NCBI GenBank assembly: GCA_040385525.1
Contig: JAZKHE010000002.1
Span: 744,001 to 808,000 of the forward strand
Source: JAZKHE01 sp040385525
Lineage (GTDB): Bacteria > Bacteroidota > Bacteroidia > UBA4408
Reading direction: 5' to 3'
DNA: 64,000 nt
Below the pieces are notes generated by a model, which worked only from the letters and a program-made list of their open reading frames with translations, had not been told where the DNA came from and searched no databases. Both the position numbers and the translations under genes were made by a program. Positions 27,857-36,166 of the stretch are shown here, piece by piece (positions within the stretch are counted from its first letter, which is position 1; every line of letters begins with the position of its first letter).

Positions 27857-28327
27857 TTAAAACAACTCTCCTTTGAAGTCTTTCAAAGGGTTTTCTAAAT
27901 CAAGTAATTCTATATTAAATCCTTTTGCGTTTTGTATTGGCTTAAATATTTGTCCGAATGATTTTTTGTCTTTTGTTATATATGCCTCTATTTTTCGGTT
28001 GAATATTTGAGCTATCAGTTTACAATCGTCTTTAATTACATTGCGTTCAATATCTGTAACCTGCTCCTTATTATTTATTAAAATTGAATGAAACTCACCT
28101 GCGGTTTTACCATCAAAAAAATCGAATGGAACAATTTTTACAAATTCAAGAGGTAAATTATTGGCATCGTCTTTAACGGAGTATTCTGCTATTACAATAC
28201 TTGACAAATAAATATCGACCTTCTTTTCTAAAAAGTACTTAAAGTAGTCTTTAGCATTTTGATGTAAAGGATCGTTGCTTTTAAGTAATCTAATACAAAA
28301 AGAAGTGTCAAGAAGAATACTATCCAT
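27857..28327 (-). CDS. PIN-domain ribonuclease-like protein
   Basis: The 156-residue product shows the PIN pattern of acidic residues: Asp7 in ILLDTSFCI, Glu in VIAEYS, Asp in DDCKLIAQ and Asp in YITKDKKSF, which coordinate Mg2+ for single-strand RNA cleavage. The ATG at 28327 was chosen over one seven codons upstream because it begins directly with MDSILLDTS, the usual first PIN strand. It overlaps the end of the upstream 258-residue gene by eight bases (ATGGATAG). This looks like a toxin-antitoxin or RNA-targeting pair, but the partner is larger than normal antitoxins. Toxicity is inferred, not shown. Confidence 0.8.
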   Translation of the reverse strand: MDSILLDTSFCIRLLKSNDPLHQNAKDYFKYFLEKKVDIYLSSIVIAEYSVKDDANNLPLEFVKIVPFDFFDGKTAGEFHSILINNKEQVTDIERNVIKDDCKLIAQIFNRKIEAYITKDKKSFGQIFKPIQNAKGFNIELLDLENPLKDFKGELF

Positions 28328-29096
28328 TTGCTCCTCCTCGTATTTCATTTAACCAAGAATCTACATTAGGGATTGTATTCCATATTATCGATGCTCTTTC
28401 TATTAACAAATCCAATTTATTTTCATTATAGTTTGGGTTGTAGGTAATGTAATCAATCAATTTTAAATCGAAAGGTTTTCCATCAGCAAGGTTTTGTTTC
28501 CCTTTTACCCTTACCCCATAAGTTTTAAACAAACGCTTTTCTCCTTCTAAAAGTTGTTGTTCTGTTGCACTTATGACTAGTTTGCCATATTCTTTAGTTA
28601 GCAGGTGAAAGTTAGGATTATTTCCTCCCTCTTCATTTACTTTGCCATACAAAACAAACTCAGTTTCAATAAATGTAGCGGTAATTTTAAAAAATTGAGT
28701 TTGTTGATTAATTTTTAAAATTGGTTTAGTATCTGTGGAACTATAAAACGAAATTTCAAGATTTTTTTCTTTTGCTTTACGCTGAAATTTATCAATAATT
28801 TCTGCCCGTTTGTTATCTAAAAAATCTATGTTTCCTCTATTGTTAATTTCTCCTGACAAACCATTAAACAACAAAACACCTGATATTGGTAAGTAAAATA
28901 AATTTCTTGCAGAACCTTCTTCTAACTTGTACGAAATGTGTGGACGTTCTGCTTTTTCTCCTCTGGTTGGATATAAAAAAGTTTCAACATCGTTGATAAT
29001 TTCTTTTATCTCAGCAATGTCAATGTCAATCGGTTTTATTGGCTTGTTGCCAATCAAACCATCAATTTTAACTTCTATGTAGCCTTTTTCTTCCAC
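28320..29096 (-). CDS. unknown 258-aa partner of the PIN protein
   Basis: The 258-residue protein starts at a GTG codon (MEEKGYIEV...) with no in-frame ATG before it. It has no signal peptide or transmembrane helix, so it should be cytoplasmic. Residues 1-20 look beta-rich (IEVKIDGLIGNKPI), the middle contains EISFYSSTDTKPILKI and FVLYGKVNEEGG, and the end is LIERASIIWNTIPNVDSWLNEI. I do not recognise the family. Its stop overlaps the PIN gene start, so the two are translated together; an antitoxin or target-recognition role is inference from that coupling. Confidence 0.7.
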   Translation of the reverse strand: MEEKGYIEVKIDGLIGNKPIKPIDIDIAEIKEIINDVETFLYPTRGEKAERPHISYKLEEGSARNLFYLPISGVLLFNGLSGEINNRGNIDFLDNKRAEIIDKFQRKAKEKNLEISFYSSTDTKPILKINQQTQFFKITATFIETEFVLYGKVNEEGGNNPNFHLLTKEYGKLVISATEQQLLEGEKRLFKTYGVRVKGKQNLADGKPFDLKLIDYITYNPNYNENKLDLLIERASIIWNTIPNVDSWLNEIRGGANG

Positions 29097-29520
29097 AATG
29101 CAAATTTACGATTTTTTTATTTATTCTGACTTCCTTACTTTATGCCATGGTAATTATTTAATGTCTGAAATTAGTTGTTTGATTCTTATTTGACTATATG
29201 CGTATGCTTGTCGCTAACTTTTATATCCGCTACTTTTTATCGGATATTTATATATACCAAATATATCATTTATTCCATAAAACCACAATTTAGTTTTATT
29301 GGTAGGCATAAGTTCCGTAGGAACGAACTATTGGTACCCAAACATAAATACCACCCTTAGCTCCGTAGGAACGAAATAGCCCACCACACACCAAACCTTT
29401 TGCTGTAGCATTTTTGCATTATTTAAGCTTTTTTCAAAACCAATCGTACTCTTTTTTTGTATCTTTGCGCTAATTGGCATTATTTTAATAATAAACCAAA
29501 ACAAATCAACGTTATTGGGT
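29097..29520. other. 424-base intergenic region with a dispersed motif and a -7 element
   Basis: The region between the PIN operon and the MORN-like gene holds two copies of a CCGTAGGAACGAA motif and several AT-rich tracts. TATCTTTG (29460-29467) matches the Bacteroidota -7 consensus about 55 bases before the downstream ATG, but there is no matching TTG at -33. A 61-codon ORF near 29175 overlaps the repeats and is not convincing. Confidence 0.5.
29311..29377. repeat. two copies of the CCGTAGGAACGAA motif
   Basis: TTCCGTAGGAACGAACTATT (29313-29332) and CTCCGTAGGAACGAAATAG (29361-29379) share the core TCCGTAGGAACGAA about 47 bases apart. TTCC/GGAA makes a small palindrome within the core. Similar short elements are, from memory, widespread in Bacteroidota intergenic DNA. 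There is no ORF. Confidence 0.5.
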
Positions 29521-30516
29521 ATGAAAAAATTACTAATCTATATTTTATTTTTAAGCTGTTCTGCTTTGTTTGCACAGCCTGCCGAGCCTTTTAACGTAAT
29601 TGATAAAGCAGGTAAAAAGCAAGGCTACTGGCGTAAATACCACACTAGCGGTAAGTTGCGCTACGAAGGAACTTTTAAAGACGATAAAGCCATTGGTGTT
29701 TTTAAATATTATTACCCAACTGGTCAGCTAAAAGCAACAAATACCTACAGCCAAAACGGAAAAAAAGCAGCCGCAGTTATTTATTACGATTCAGGTAAAA
29801 AACAAGCGCAAGGAAATTTTATCGATGAAAAAAAAGACAGCGTTTGGTTGTATTTTAATACTGACGAAAAACTCATATCCTCAGAGAGTTATAAGCTAAA
29901 CATAAAAAATGGAATCAGTTATGCTTATTACTCGAGCGGAAAAGTAGCCGACGAAACCACTTGGCTTAATGACGAGAAAAATGGTGCTTGGAAAACCTAT
30001 TGGGAAGATGGTCAACTTAAAAGCAAAGCCACACTTAACAAAGGCGATATTGAAGGCAGAATGATTTTTTATCATGCCAACGGAATGGTAGATTTATTAG
30101 GCGATTACCGTAATGGTAACAGAGATGGGGAGTGGTTAACTTATCATCCAGATGGTAAAGTTAAAATGAAAGAATTGTATAAAGATGGAACTTTAATTAA
30201 AACAACTTATGTTAATGGTGTGTTTGAAGAGTTTTATCAAGATGAAGTTTTAAAAAGCAAATACACTTACAAAGACGGTAAAAAAGATGGCGATTTTATA
30301 GAGTATTTAGATGGCGCCGTTAAAAAAATGGAGTTGCGCAAAGGCGAAGATGGTTATCCAGACGAAACAGTTGAAGTAATTACCAATCATTTTCCAAAAA
30401 TGAAAGGCAAATACAAAAATGATAAACTAGATGGAGAAATAACTATTTACAAAGCAGGTGGAAAGGTTGATAAAGTAGAAATTTATACAGAAGGCGTAGT
30501 TACAGGCAAAAAATAA
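29521..30516 (+). CDS. secreted MORN/YwqK-like repeat protein
   Basis: The 331-residue protein has a signal peptide (MKKLLIYILFLSCSALFAQ) and about eleven MORN-type repeats of ~23 residues with the pattern G-x-W-x-x-Y-(x)n-G-x-L-(x)n-G, for example GYWRKYHTSGKLRYEG, GAWKTYWEDGQLKSKA and GEWLTYHPDGKVKMKE. MORN/YwqK proteins form extended beta-repeat solenoids used for binding; some YwqK homologues sit beside toxins, but none is seen here. The ATG at 29521 was preferred to an in-frame TTG at 29515. Periplasmic or surface location is likely and no partner is evident. Confidence 0.8.
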   Translation: MKKLLIYILFLSCSALFAQPAEPFNVIDKAGKKQGYWRKYHTSGKLRYEGTFKDDKAIGVFKYYYPTGQLKATNTYSQNGKKAAAVIYYDSGKKQAQGNFIDEKKDSVWLYFNTDEKLISSESYKLNIKNGISYAYYSSGKVADETTWLNDEKNGAWKTYWEDGQLKSKATLNKGDIEGRMIFYHANGMVDLLGDYRNGNRDGEWLTYHPDGKVKMKELYKDGTLIKTTYVNGVFEEFYQDEVLKSKYTYKDGKKDGDFIEYLDGAVKKMELRKGEDGYPDETVEVITNHFPKMKGKYKNDKLDGEITIYKAGGKVDKVEIYTEGVVTGKK

Positions 30517-30961
30517 TAGTTCGATTAGATTTGTATTAAGTTTTGTTTACACAAAGACCGACCGACCTTTGAAAAATACTTTTAAAAATCAAAAGGAATT
30601 TTTAAGCGTGGGTTTAGTAAGCAATCAGCGAGTGAGCTAATAAGTATGTGTGAGGGAGCGAACGGCTCTGGTTGCGTGTAAAAATGGATTGAAGATTTTA
30701 AAGTATTTTTCAGAAGTCTTGATTTTTTGTTTCTTTTGTATCAAGACAAAAGAAAAGAATTAAAAATAAAAGGAACAAATTGTATTTAATATGGTTCTGT
30801 AAAGGAAACTGAGAAAAACAAAAAATGAACGTAAAGAGCCACCGCAGTTTGTTATTTAGAGCTGTTGTTTAGTTATGTGAATGAAAGTATTGGTACGATT
30901 GTGTTTACACAGTTAAATTAAAAAATAAGGTTTTGTAAAAAGAAACCGAGAAAGAAAAAAA
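30517..30961. other. 445-base intergenic region holding repeat copy C
   Basis: The longest gap in this part of the window. It contains the 20-base inverted arms and the repeat core of copy C, plus an A-rich stretch just before mnmA. No ORF of coding quality was seen. Confidence 0.5.
30571..30842. repeat. dispersed intergenic repeat, copy C, with terminal-inverted-repeat-like arms
   Basis: GAAAAATACTTTTAAAAATC (30571-30590) and GATTTTAAAGTATTTTTC (30694-30711) are near-perfect inverted repeats flanking ~100 bases that look more GC-rich than the surroundings. Immediately after lies the shared core GTCTTGAT (30716-30723) / ATCAAGAC (30740-30747), and further on AATGAACGTAAAGAGCCA. The arrangement recalls a short non-autonomous element (MITE or REP type). 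Confidence 0.55.
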
Positions 30962-32047
30962 ATGAGCAGTAAAGGAAGAATATTAGTAGCAATGAGTGGC
31001 GGAATTGATAGTTCTGTTGCAGCTTTACTATTACACGAAGAAGGATACGAAGTAATCGGAATCACCATGAAAACCTGGGATTACGCAGGTGTTGGTGGCT
31101 CAAAAAAAGAAACAGGTTGTTGCTCTTTAGATTCTATAAACGATGCACGAACTTTGGCGGTAGACCATGGCTTCCCTCATTATATTTTAGATATACGCAA
31201 TGAGTTTGGCGATTATATTATTGATAATTTTGTTGACGAATATTTAGCTGGTCGTACACCAAACCCTTGTGTTTTGTGTAATACACACATTAAATGGGAT
31301 GCGCTTTTAAAACGCGCTGACCAACTGAATTGCGAATTTATTGCAACAGGGCATTATGCGCAATTGCGTAACGAAAATGGGCGGTACGTTATATCAAAAG
31401 GATTAGACGAAACCAAAGACCAATCGTATGTTTTGTGGGGTTTATCGCAAGATAGTTTAAAACGCACGCGTTTTCCATTGGGTGGATTTACCAAAACTCG
31501 AATTCGTGAAATGGCTATGGAACGTGGTTATGTTGATTTAGCTAACAAAAGCGAGAGCTACGAAATTTGTTTTGTACCCGACAACGATTACCGCGGATTT
31601 TTAAAACGTAAAGTAGAAGGCCTAGAAGAACGTGTTGATGGTGGATTGTTTATTGATACCAACGGAAAGATTTTAGGTAAACACAAAGGTTACCCTTTTT
31701 ATACTATTGGTCAGCGCAAAGGCTTAGAAATTGCAGTTGGCGAGCCCTTGTATGTAACACAAATAAATCCTAACGATAACACAGTTACATTAGGTTCGGT
31801 TGACGATTTAAAAAAACAAGAGATGTGGGTTAAAAACTACAATCTTATTAAATACGCAGCCTTGCCAGTAGATAAAGAACTGCTAACCAAAATTCGTTAC
31901 AAAGACAAAGGTACTCCAAGCTTTGTGAGAGAAGAAAACGGATTAATAAAAGTACTTTTTCATCAGCAGGTTTCTGCAATAGCACCTGGCCAATCTGCCG
32001 TTTTTTACGAGGGCAACGATTTGGTTGGTGGTGGTTTTATAATGTAG
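30962..32047 (+). CDS. mnmA: tRNA-specific 2-thiouridylase
   Basis: It thiolates U34 of tRNA-Lys, -Glu and -Gln. The 361-residue sequence shows the PP-loop AMSGGIDSSVAALL near the N-terminus, the catalytic cysteine of NPCVLCNTHIKW and the second active-site cysteine in SYEICFVPD, then the C-terminal beta-barrel (LYVTQINPNDNTVTLG). Length and domain order are standard. It lies 100 bases before prfA on the same strand. Confidence 0.96.
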   Translation: MSSKGRILVAMSGGIDSSVAALLLHEEGYEVIGITMKTWDYAGVGGSKKETGCCSLDSINDARTLAVDHGFPHYILDIRNEFGDYIIDNFVDEYLAGRTPNPCVLCNTHIKWDALLKRADQLNCEFIATGHYAQLRNENGRYVISKGLDETKDQSYVLWGLSQDSLKRTRFPLGGFTKTRIREMAMERGYVDLANKSESYEICFVPDNDYRGFLKRKVEGLEERVDGGLFIDTNGKILGKHKGYPFYTIGQRKGLEIAVGEPLYVTQINPNDNTVTLGSVDDLKKQEMWVKNYNLIKYAALPVDKELLTKIRYKDKGTPSFVREENGLIKVLFHQQVSAIAPGQSAVFYEGNDLVGGGFIM

Positions 32048-32147
32048 CGTAGCTGCTGTTTAAAATCCTCAAAAATTAGCTTTTGTTGGTTCTACAATAG
32101 CTAAATTGTTTAAAAATCACTAAATTTGCACTTTAATTCAGAAAAAA

Positions 32148-33224
32148 ATGTTAGATAAACTAGCTGCTATAAAAAAGCGTTGGGAAGAGGTTGAAATCCA
32201 ATTGTCGGATCCCAAAATTATTGGCGATATGAAAGTATTTGCCAAACTAAACAAAGAATACAAAGACTTAACCGAAATAGTAAACGTTTACCACGAATAT
32301 CGTGATGTGGTTGGTAATTTAGAAAATGCCAAACAAGTTTTAGCTACCGAAAAAGACGAAGAGTTTAGAGAAATGGCTAAAATGGAGTTGGACGAAAATA
32401 CCCTTAAGAAAGATGTTTTAGAAGTTAAGGTTAAAAACTTATTAGTTCCAAAAGATCCAGAAGATAGTAAGAATGCAGTGTTAGAAATTAGAGCAGGAAC
32501 AGGTGGCGACGAAGCAAGTATTTTTGCAGGCGATTTATACCGAATGTATTGCCGTTATTTTGATACAGTTGGTATGCGTTACGAGTTAGTCGATTTTACT
32601 GAAGGAACAGCGGGTGGTTATAAAGAAATTATTTTAGAAATTAGTGGTGATTCTGTATTTGGAAAATTAAAATACGAATCGGGTGTGCACCGTGTGCAAC
32701 GTGTGCCACAAACCGAAACACAAGGTAGAGTTCACACTTCAGCAGCAACGGTTATTGTTTTGCCAGAGGCAGATGAGTTAGATGTTGTTGTAAAAGAATC
32801 AGATATTCGTAAAGATATTTTCTGTTCGTCTGGTCCAGGTGGGCAGTCGGTAAATACAACTAAATCGGCAATTCGTTTAACGCACATTCCAACAGGAACT
32901 GTTGTTCAATGCCAAGATCAAAAATCGCAATTAAAAAATTACGATAAAGCATTACAAGTTTTACGTTCTCGTATTTACGAAGTAGAATATCAAAAACGAG
33001 TTGCTGAAGATTCTAAAAAACGTAAAACATTAGTTTCTACAGGAGATAGATCAGAAAAAGTAAGAACATATAATTATGCGCAAAGCCGCGTAACCGACCA
33101 TAGAATTGGGTATTCAATGCACAACTTACCTGCATTTATGGATGGTGATATTCAAGATGTGTTAGATGCATTAACACTTGCTGAAAACGCAGAGAAAATG
33201 AAAGAGGGCGGAATGTTGGTATAA
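32148..33224 (+). CDS. prfA: peptide chain release factor 1
   Basis: It recognises UAA and UAG and triggers peptide release. The 358-residue protein carries the GGQ loop (SSGPGGQSVNTTKSAIRLTH, about residues 225-245), whose glutamine is essential for hydrolysis. The PxT-type codon-recognition loop lies in the preceding domain (VPQTETQGRVHTSAAT). Length is normal for RF1. TAAATTTG (32121-32128) is an exact -7 element 20 bases before the ATG; a TTG at the -33 position was not found. Confidence 0.96.
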   Translation: MLDKLAAIKKRWEEVEIQLSDPKIIGDMKVFAKLNKEYKDLTEIVNVYHEYRDVVGNLENAKQVLATEKDEEFREMAKMELDENTLKKDVLEVKVKNLLVPKDPEDSKNAVLEIRAGTGGDEASIFAGDLYRMYCRYFDTVGMRYELVDFTEGTAGGYKEIILEISGDSVFGKLKYESGVHRVQRVPQTETQGRVHTSAATVIVLPEADELDVVVKESDIRKDIFCSSGPGGQSVNTTKSAIRLTHIPTGTVVQCQDQKSQLKNYDKALQVLRSRIYEVEYQKRVAEDSKKRKTLVSTGDRSEKVRTYNYAQSRVTDHRIGYSMHNLPAFMDGDIQDVLDALTLAENAEKMKEGGMLV

Positions 33225-33352
33225 GTTAAAAGTTTTGAGTTAAAAGTTAAAAGTAGGGTTTAGCTTAAAATTATTTTTTATTTGATTTCAAACATAATAG
33301 AATTAAAATTACAATAATGCTCCATAGAGCGGAGGTTTGTGAGATAGCAAAG

Positions 33353-33382
33353 TCCTCCCTTTTGGGGAGGATTTAGGAGGGG
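33353..33382 (+). repeat. G-rich hairpin element ending in a Shine-Dalgarno-like sequence
   Basis: TCCTCCC (33353-33359), a TTTT loop and GGGAGGA (33365-33371) form a perfect stem. AGGAGGGG (33375-33382) then lies four bases before the pyrF ATG. Shine-Dalgarno use is unusual in Bacteroidota, so the strong match may belong to a dispersed C/G-rich intergenic repeat rather than being a selected ribosome binding site. Confidence 0.5.
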
Positions 33383-33386
33383 CTTT

Positions 33387-34223
33387 ATGACGAAAGAACA
33401 ACTAATTAAAAACATTCGCGAAAAAAAATCTTTTTTGTGTGTTGGTTTAGATACTGATTTAAGTAAAATTCCTGCACATTTATTAAAAGAAGAAGACCCG
33501 ATTTTTGAATTTAATAAACAAATAATTGACGCTACGCAGCAATATTGCGTTGCATTTAAGCCCAACACTGCTTTTTACGAATGCTATGGAGTAAAAGGTT
33601 GGATTAGTTTGCAAAAAACAATTCAATACATTAAACAAAATTATCCAAATCAATTTGTAATTGCCGATGCAAAACGTGGCGATATTGGTAACACATCTAC
33701 CATGTATGCAAAAGCTTTTTTTGAAGAATTAAATGCAGATGCAGTTACAGTTGCGCCCTACATGGGAAAAGATTCTGTAGAACCTTTTTTAAAATTTGAT
33801 GGTAAATGGGCAATTGTATTGGCTTTAACGTCAAACGATGGTAGCAAAGATTTTCAAACAACTCCAATTCCTGTTTTTAGAAACGAAGAAAAATTAGAAG
33901 TAGAATTACTTGCTGAACAAGTTTTAAAAAAATCTTCTAAATGGGGAACAACCGAAAATATGATGTATGTTATTGGAGCTACACGAGCACAATTGTTAAA
34001 AGCAATTCGTGCAGTTGTACCTAATCATTTCTTTTTAGTTCCTGGTGTTGGCGCGCAGGGCGGAAGTTTAAAAGAAGTAGTAGAAAACGGAATGAATGAT
34101 GATATTGGTTTGCTTGTAAATGCTTCTCGCAGTATTTTGTATGCATCTAACGGTTCGCACTTTGCAGAAGATGCAGCTGCCGAGGCAAAAAAACTACAAC
34201 AAGAAATGGCTACTTATTTATAA
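33387..34223 (+). CDS. pyrF: orotidine-5'-phosphate decarboxylase (type 2)
   Basis: It converts OMP to UMP in the last step of de novo pyrimidine synthesis. The 278-residue sequence has the catalytic loop IADAKRGDIGNT (about 91-102) with the Asp-Lys-Asp network, and the phosphate-binding region near LVPGVGAQGG. This is the longer 'type 2' form (~270 residues) common in Bacteroidota, rather than the ~235-residue E. coli type. An AGGAGG sequence precedes the start at normal spacing. carB, also of the pyrimidine pathway, is 18 kb away and not co-transcribed. Confidence 0.95.
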   Translation: MTKEQLIKNIREKKSFLCVGLDTDLSKIPAHLLKEEDPIFEFNKQIIDATQQYCVAFKPNTAFYECYGVKGWISLQKTIQYIKQNYPNQFVIADAKRGDIGNTSTMYAKAFFEELNADAVTVAPYMGKDSVEPFLKFDGKWAIVLALTSNDGSKDFQTTPIPVFRNEEKLEVELLAEQVLKKSSKWGTTENMMYVIGATRAQLLKAIRAVVPNHFFLVPGVGAQGGSLKEVVENGMNDDIGLLVNASRSILYASNGSHFAEDAAAEAKKLQQEMATYL

Positions 34224-34288
34224 GAACCCTAATCGAACAATCGTAAACCAACAACCATAAACTGTAAACAGAAAACCGCAAAAAAAAA

Positions 34289-36094
34289 CTATCTCAACAA
34301 CTCAAAACTAGCGTCGTTTTGCAATAAGTTTAATTTTTTGTATAAACCGTTTTCAAGTTGCATTAACTCTTCGTGTGAGCCTTGTTCCTCTATAACACCT
34401 TTGTTTAGCACAACAATTTTATCAGCATAACGTACCGTAGATAGTCTATGCGCAATAACAATTGAAGTTCTTCCTTTCATTAGTTTTTCCAAAGCTTCTT
34501 GCACAATTCTTTCCGATTCAGAATCTAACGAACTCGTTGCTTCATCTAAAATTAAAACAGATGGATTTTTTAAAACCGCTCTTGCAATAGCAACACGTTG
34601 ACGTTGTCCGCCCGATAATTTAATTCCTCTGTCGCCAACAATGGTGTCGTACTTTTCTGGAAACGATTCAATAAAATCATGCGCATTCGCTTTTTTAGCT
34701 GCTTCAATTATTTCTTCTAAAGTAGCATTGGTTTTTCCGTAAGCAATATTTTCTTTTATGCTACCACCAAATAACAAAACATCTTGCGGAACAATAGCAA
34801 TGTTAGAGCGCAATTGTCTTAAACTATAATCAGTAATTGGTTTATCGTCAACAGAAATGTTACCATTATTTGGTTCGTAAAAACGTTGCAATAGCGCCGT
34901 AATTGTAGATTTACCAGAACCACTCGGCCCAACAATAGCAATTACTTTTCCTTTACTTACTTCAAACGAAACATTTTTTAAAACAATATTTTCTTTTCTG
35001 CTTGGGTAACTAAATTCAATGTTTTTAAATTCAATTTTCCCATCTAGTTTTACCGATTCAAAATCTTTTGTTGTGTCAATATCTTCAGGCTTGTCATCTA
35101 AAATATCCATAATACGCTCGGTTGCACCAATGGCTTTTTGTATTTGCGAATATTGTTCTGCAATGCCACCAATAGAAGCGCCTACAAATATGCTATATAA
35201 TAAAAACTGCACTAAATCGCCTTGCGATATTTCGCCCATACGTTGCAGTTGCACAGCCTTCCAAATTAAAATAATTATAGCAGAAAACGAGCAAAAAATA
35301 ATAAAAGATATAAAAGCACCTCTTGCTTTTCCGCCTTTAATAGCAAGATTTTTTATTTCTGTAATTTTTTCTGAGTATCTTTTAATTTCAAAAAGCTCGT
35401 TGGTAAACGATTTTACACTGCTAAAACCTTGCATAGTTTCTTCAATAATAACGTTAGATTCGGCCACATTATCTTGCACCGTTTTAGAAAGTTTACGAAT
35501 ATACTTTCCAAAAAGAATGGCAACTATAGCAATTACCGGAATGGTAGCTAACATTAAAATAGCAAGATCTACAGAGGTATAAAATAATAAAGCGATACCA
35601 AAAATAATTATCATAAACTGACGCAAAAACTCAGCTAAGTTTACTGTAAACGAATCTTGAATTTGTGCAATATCGGCACTCATGCGACTATTAATTTCGC
35701 CAACTCGGTTGCTAGCAAAATAGTGAAATGGCATTTTTATTAATTGCGAATAAGTGGCTTTTCGTAAACCTGCAATCATGTTTTCGGTAAAGCTTACAAA
35801 AAGCACAACTCTAAAATAAGAGAACACAGATTGAGCAAAAAACAAGATAATTAAGTAAATACCAAATTGATTTATTTTTTCTGCCGAAATACCAGATGCA
35901 TCAAACATTCCCTTCATTAAGTACGGAAACAGAAGAGAGGTAACTCCAGTAAATGCCAAAAAGATTAAACCAATAAAAAATTTCCATTTATGTGGGCCCA
36001 TAAACTTAAACACGCGCAATGTTTTTTGCAACGATGCTTTGTTTATTTTAGCTTTGGGCATATCTTCGTTATCTTTAATTCTTTTCTTAGCCAT
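34289..36094 (-). CDS. MsbA-type ABC exporter (fused membrane and ATPase half-transporter)
   Basis: This 601-residue half-transporter has six transmembrane helices in the first ~330 residues. The ATPase domain follows: Walker A GPSGSGKST, signature LSGGQRQRVAIARA and Walker B VLILDEATSSLD, with the H-loop in IVIAHRLSTV. It should dimerise and export a hydrophobic substrate such as a lipid or drug; MsbA-like lipid A flipping is possible but not provable. TACATTTG on its strand (36116-36109) is an exact -7 element 15 bases before the start, implying a very short leader. It is divergent from the PagL-like lipid A deacylase gene. Confidence 0.92.
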   Translation of the reverse strand: MAKKRIKDNEDMPKAKINKASLQKTLRVFKFMGPHKWKFFIGLIFLAFTGVTSLLFPYLMKGMFDASGISAEKINQFGIYLIILFFAQSVFSYFRVVLFVSFTENMIAGLRKATYSQLIKMPFHYFASNRVGEINSRMSADIAQIQDSFTVNLAEFLRQFMIIIFGIALLFYTSVDLAILMLATIPVIAIVAILFGKYIRKLSKTVQDNVAESNVIIEETMQGFSSVKSFTNELFEIKRYSEKITEIKNLAIKGGKARGAFISFIIFCSFSAIIILIWKAVQLQRMGEISQGDLVQFLLYSIFVGASIGGIAEQYSQIQKAIGATERIMDILDDKPEDIDTTKDFESVKLDGKIEFKNIEFSYPSRKENIVLKNVSFEVSKGKVIAIVGPSGSGKSTITALLQRFYEPNNGNISVDDKPITDYSLRQLRSNIAIVPQDVLLFGGSIKENIAYGKTNATLEEIIEAAKKANAHDFIESFPEKYDTIVGDRGIKLSGGQRQRVAIARAVLKNPSVLILDEATSSLDSESERIVQEALEKLMKGRTSIVIAHRLSTVRYADKIVVLNKGVIEEQGSHEELMQLENGLYKKLNLLQNDASFELLR

Positions 36095-36166
36095 AGCAAA
36101 ATTTTGTGCAAATGTAGTTGTATTAATCAGTTTATTATGTCATAGTATTGTTAATTACCTTTAAAA

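Noticed and set aside
29175..29360. 61-codon ORF in the gap before the MORN-like gene
   Set aside because: It runs across the CCGTAGGAACGAA repeat copies and has no recognisable domain or conserved start context.
35019..35582. A 187-codon ORF antisense to the ABC exporter
   Set aside because: It is a long shadow frame over the transmembrane/ATPase coding region; composition is odd (Ser/Ile-rich) and it has no start-site context.
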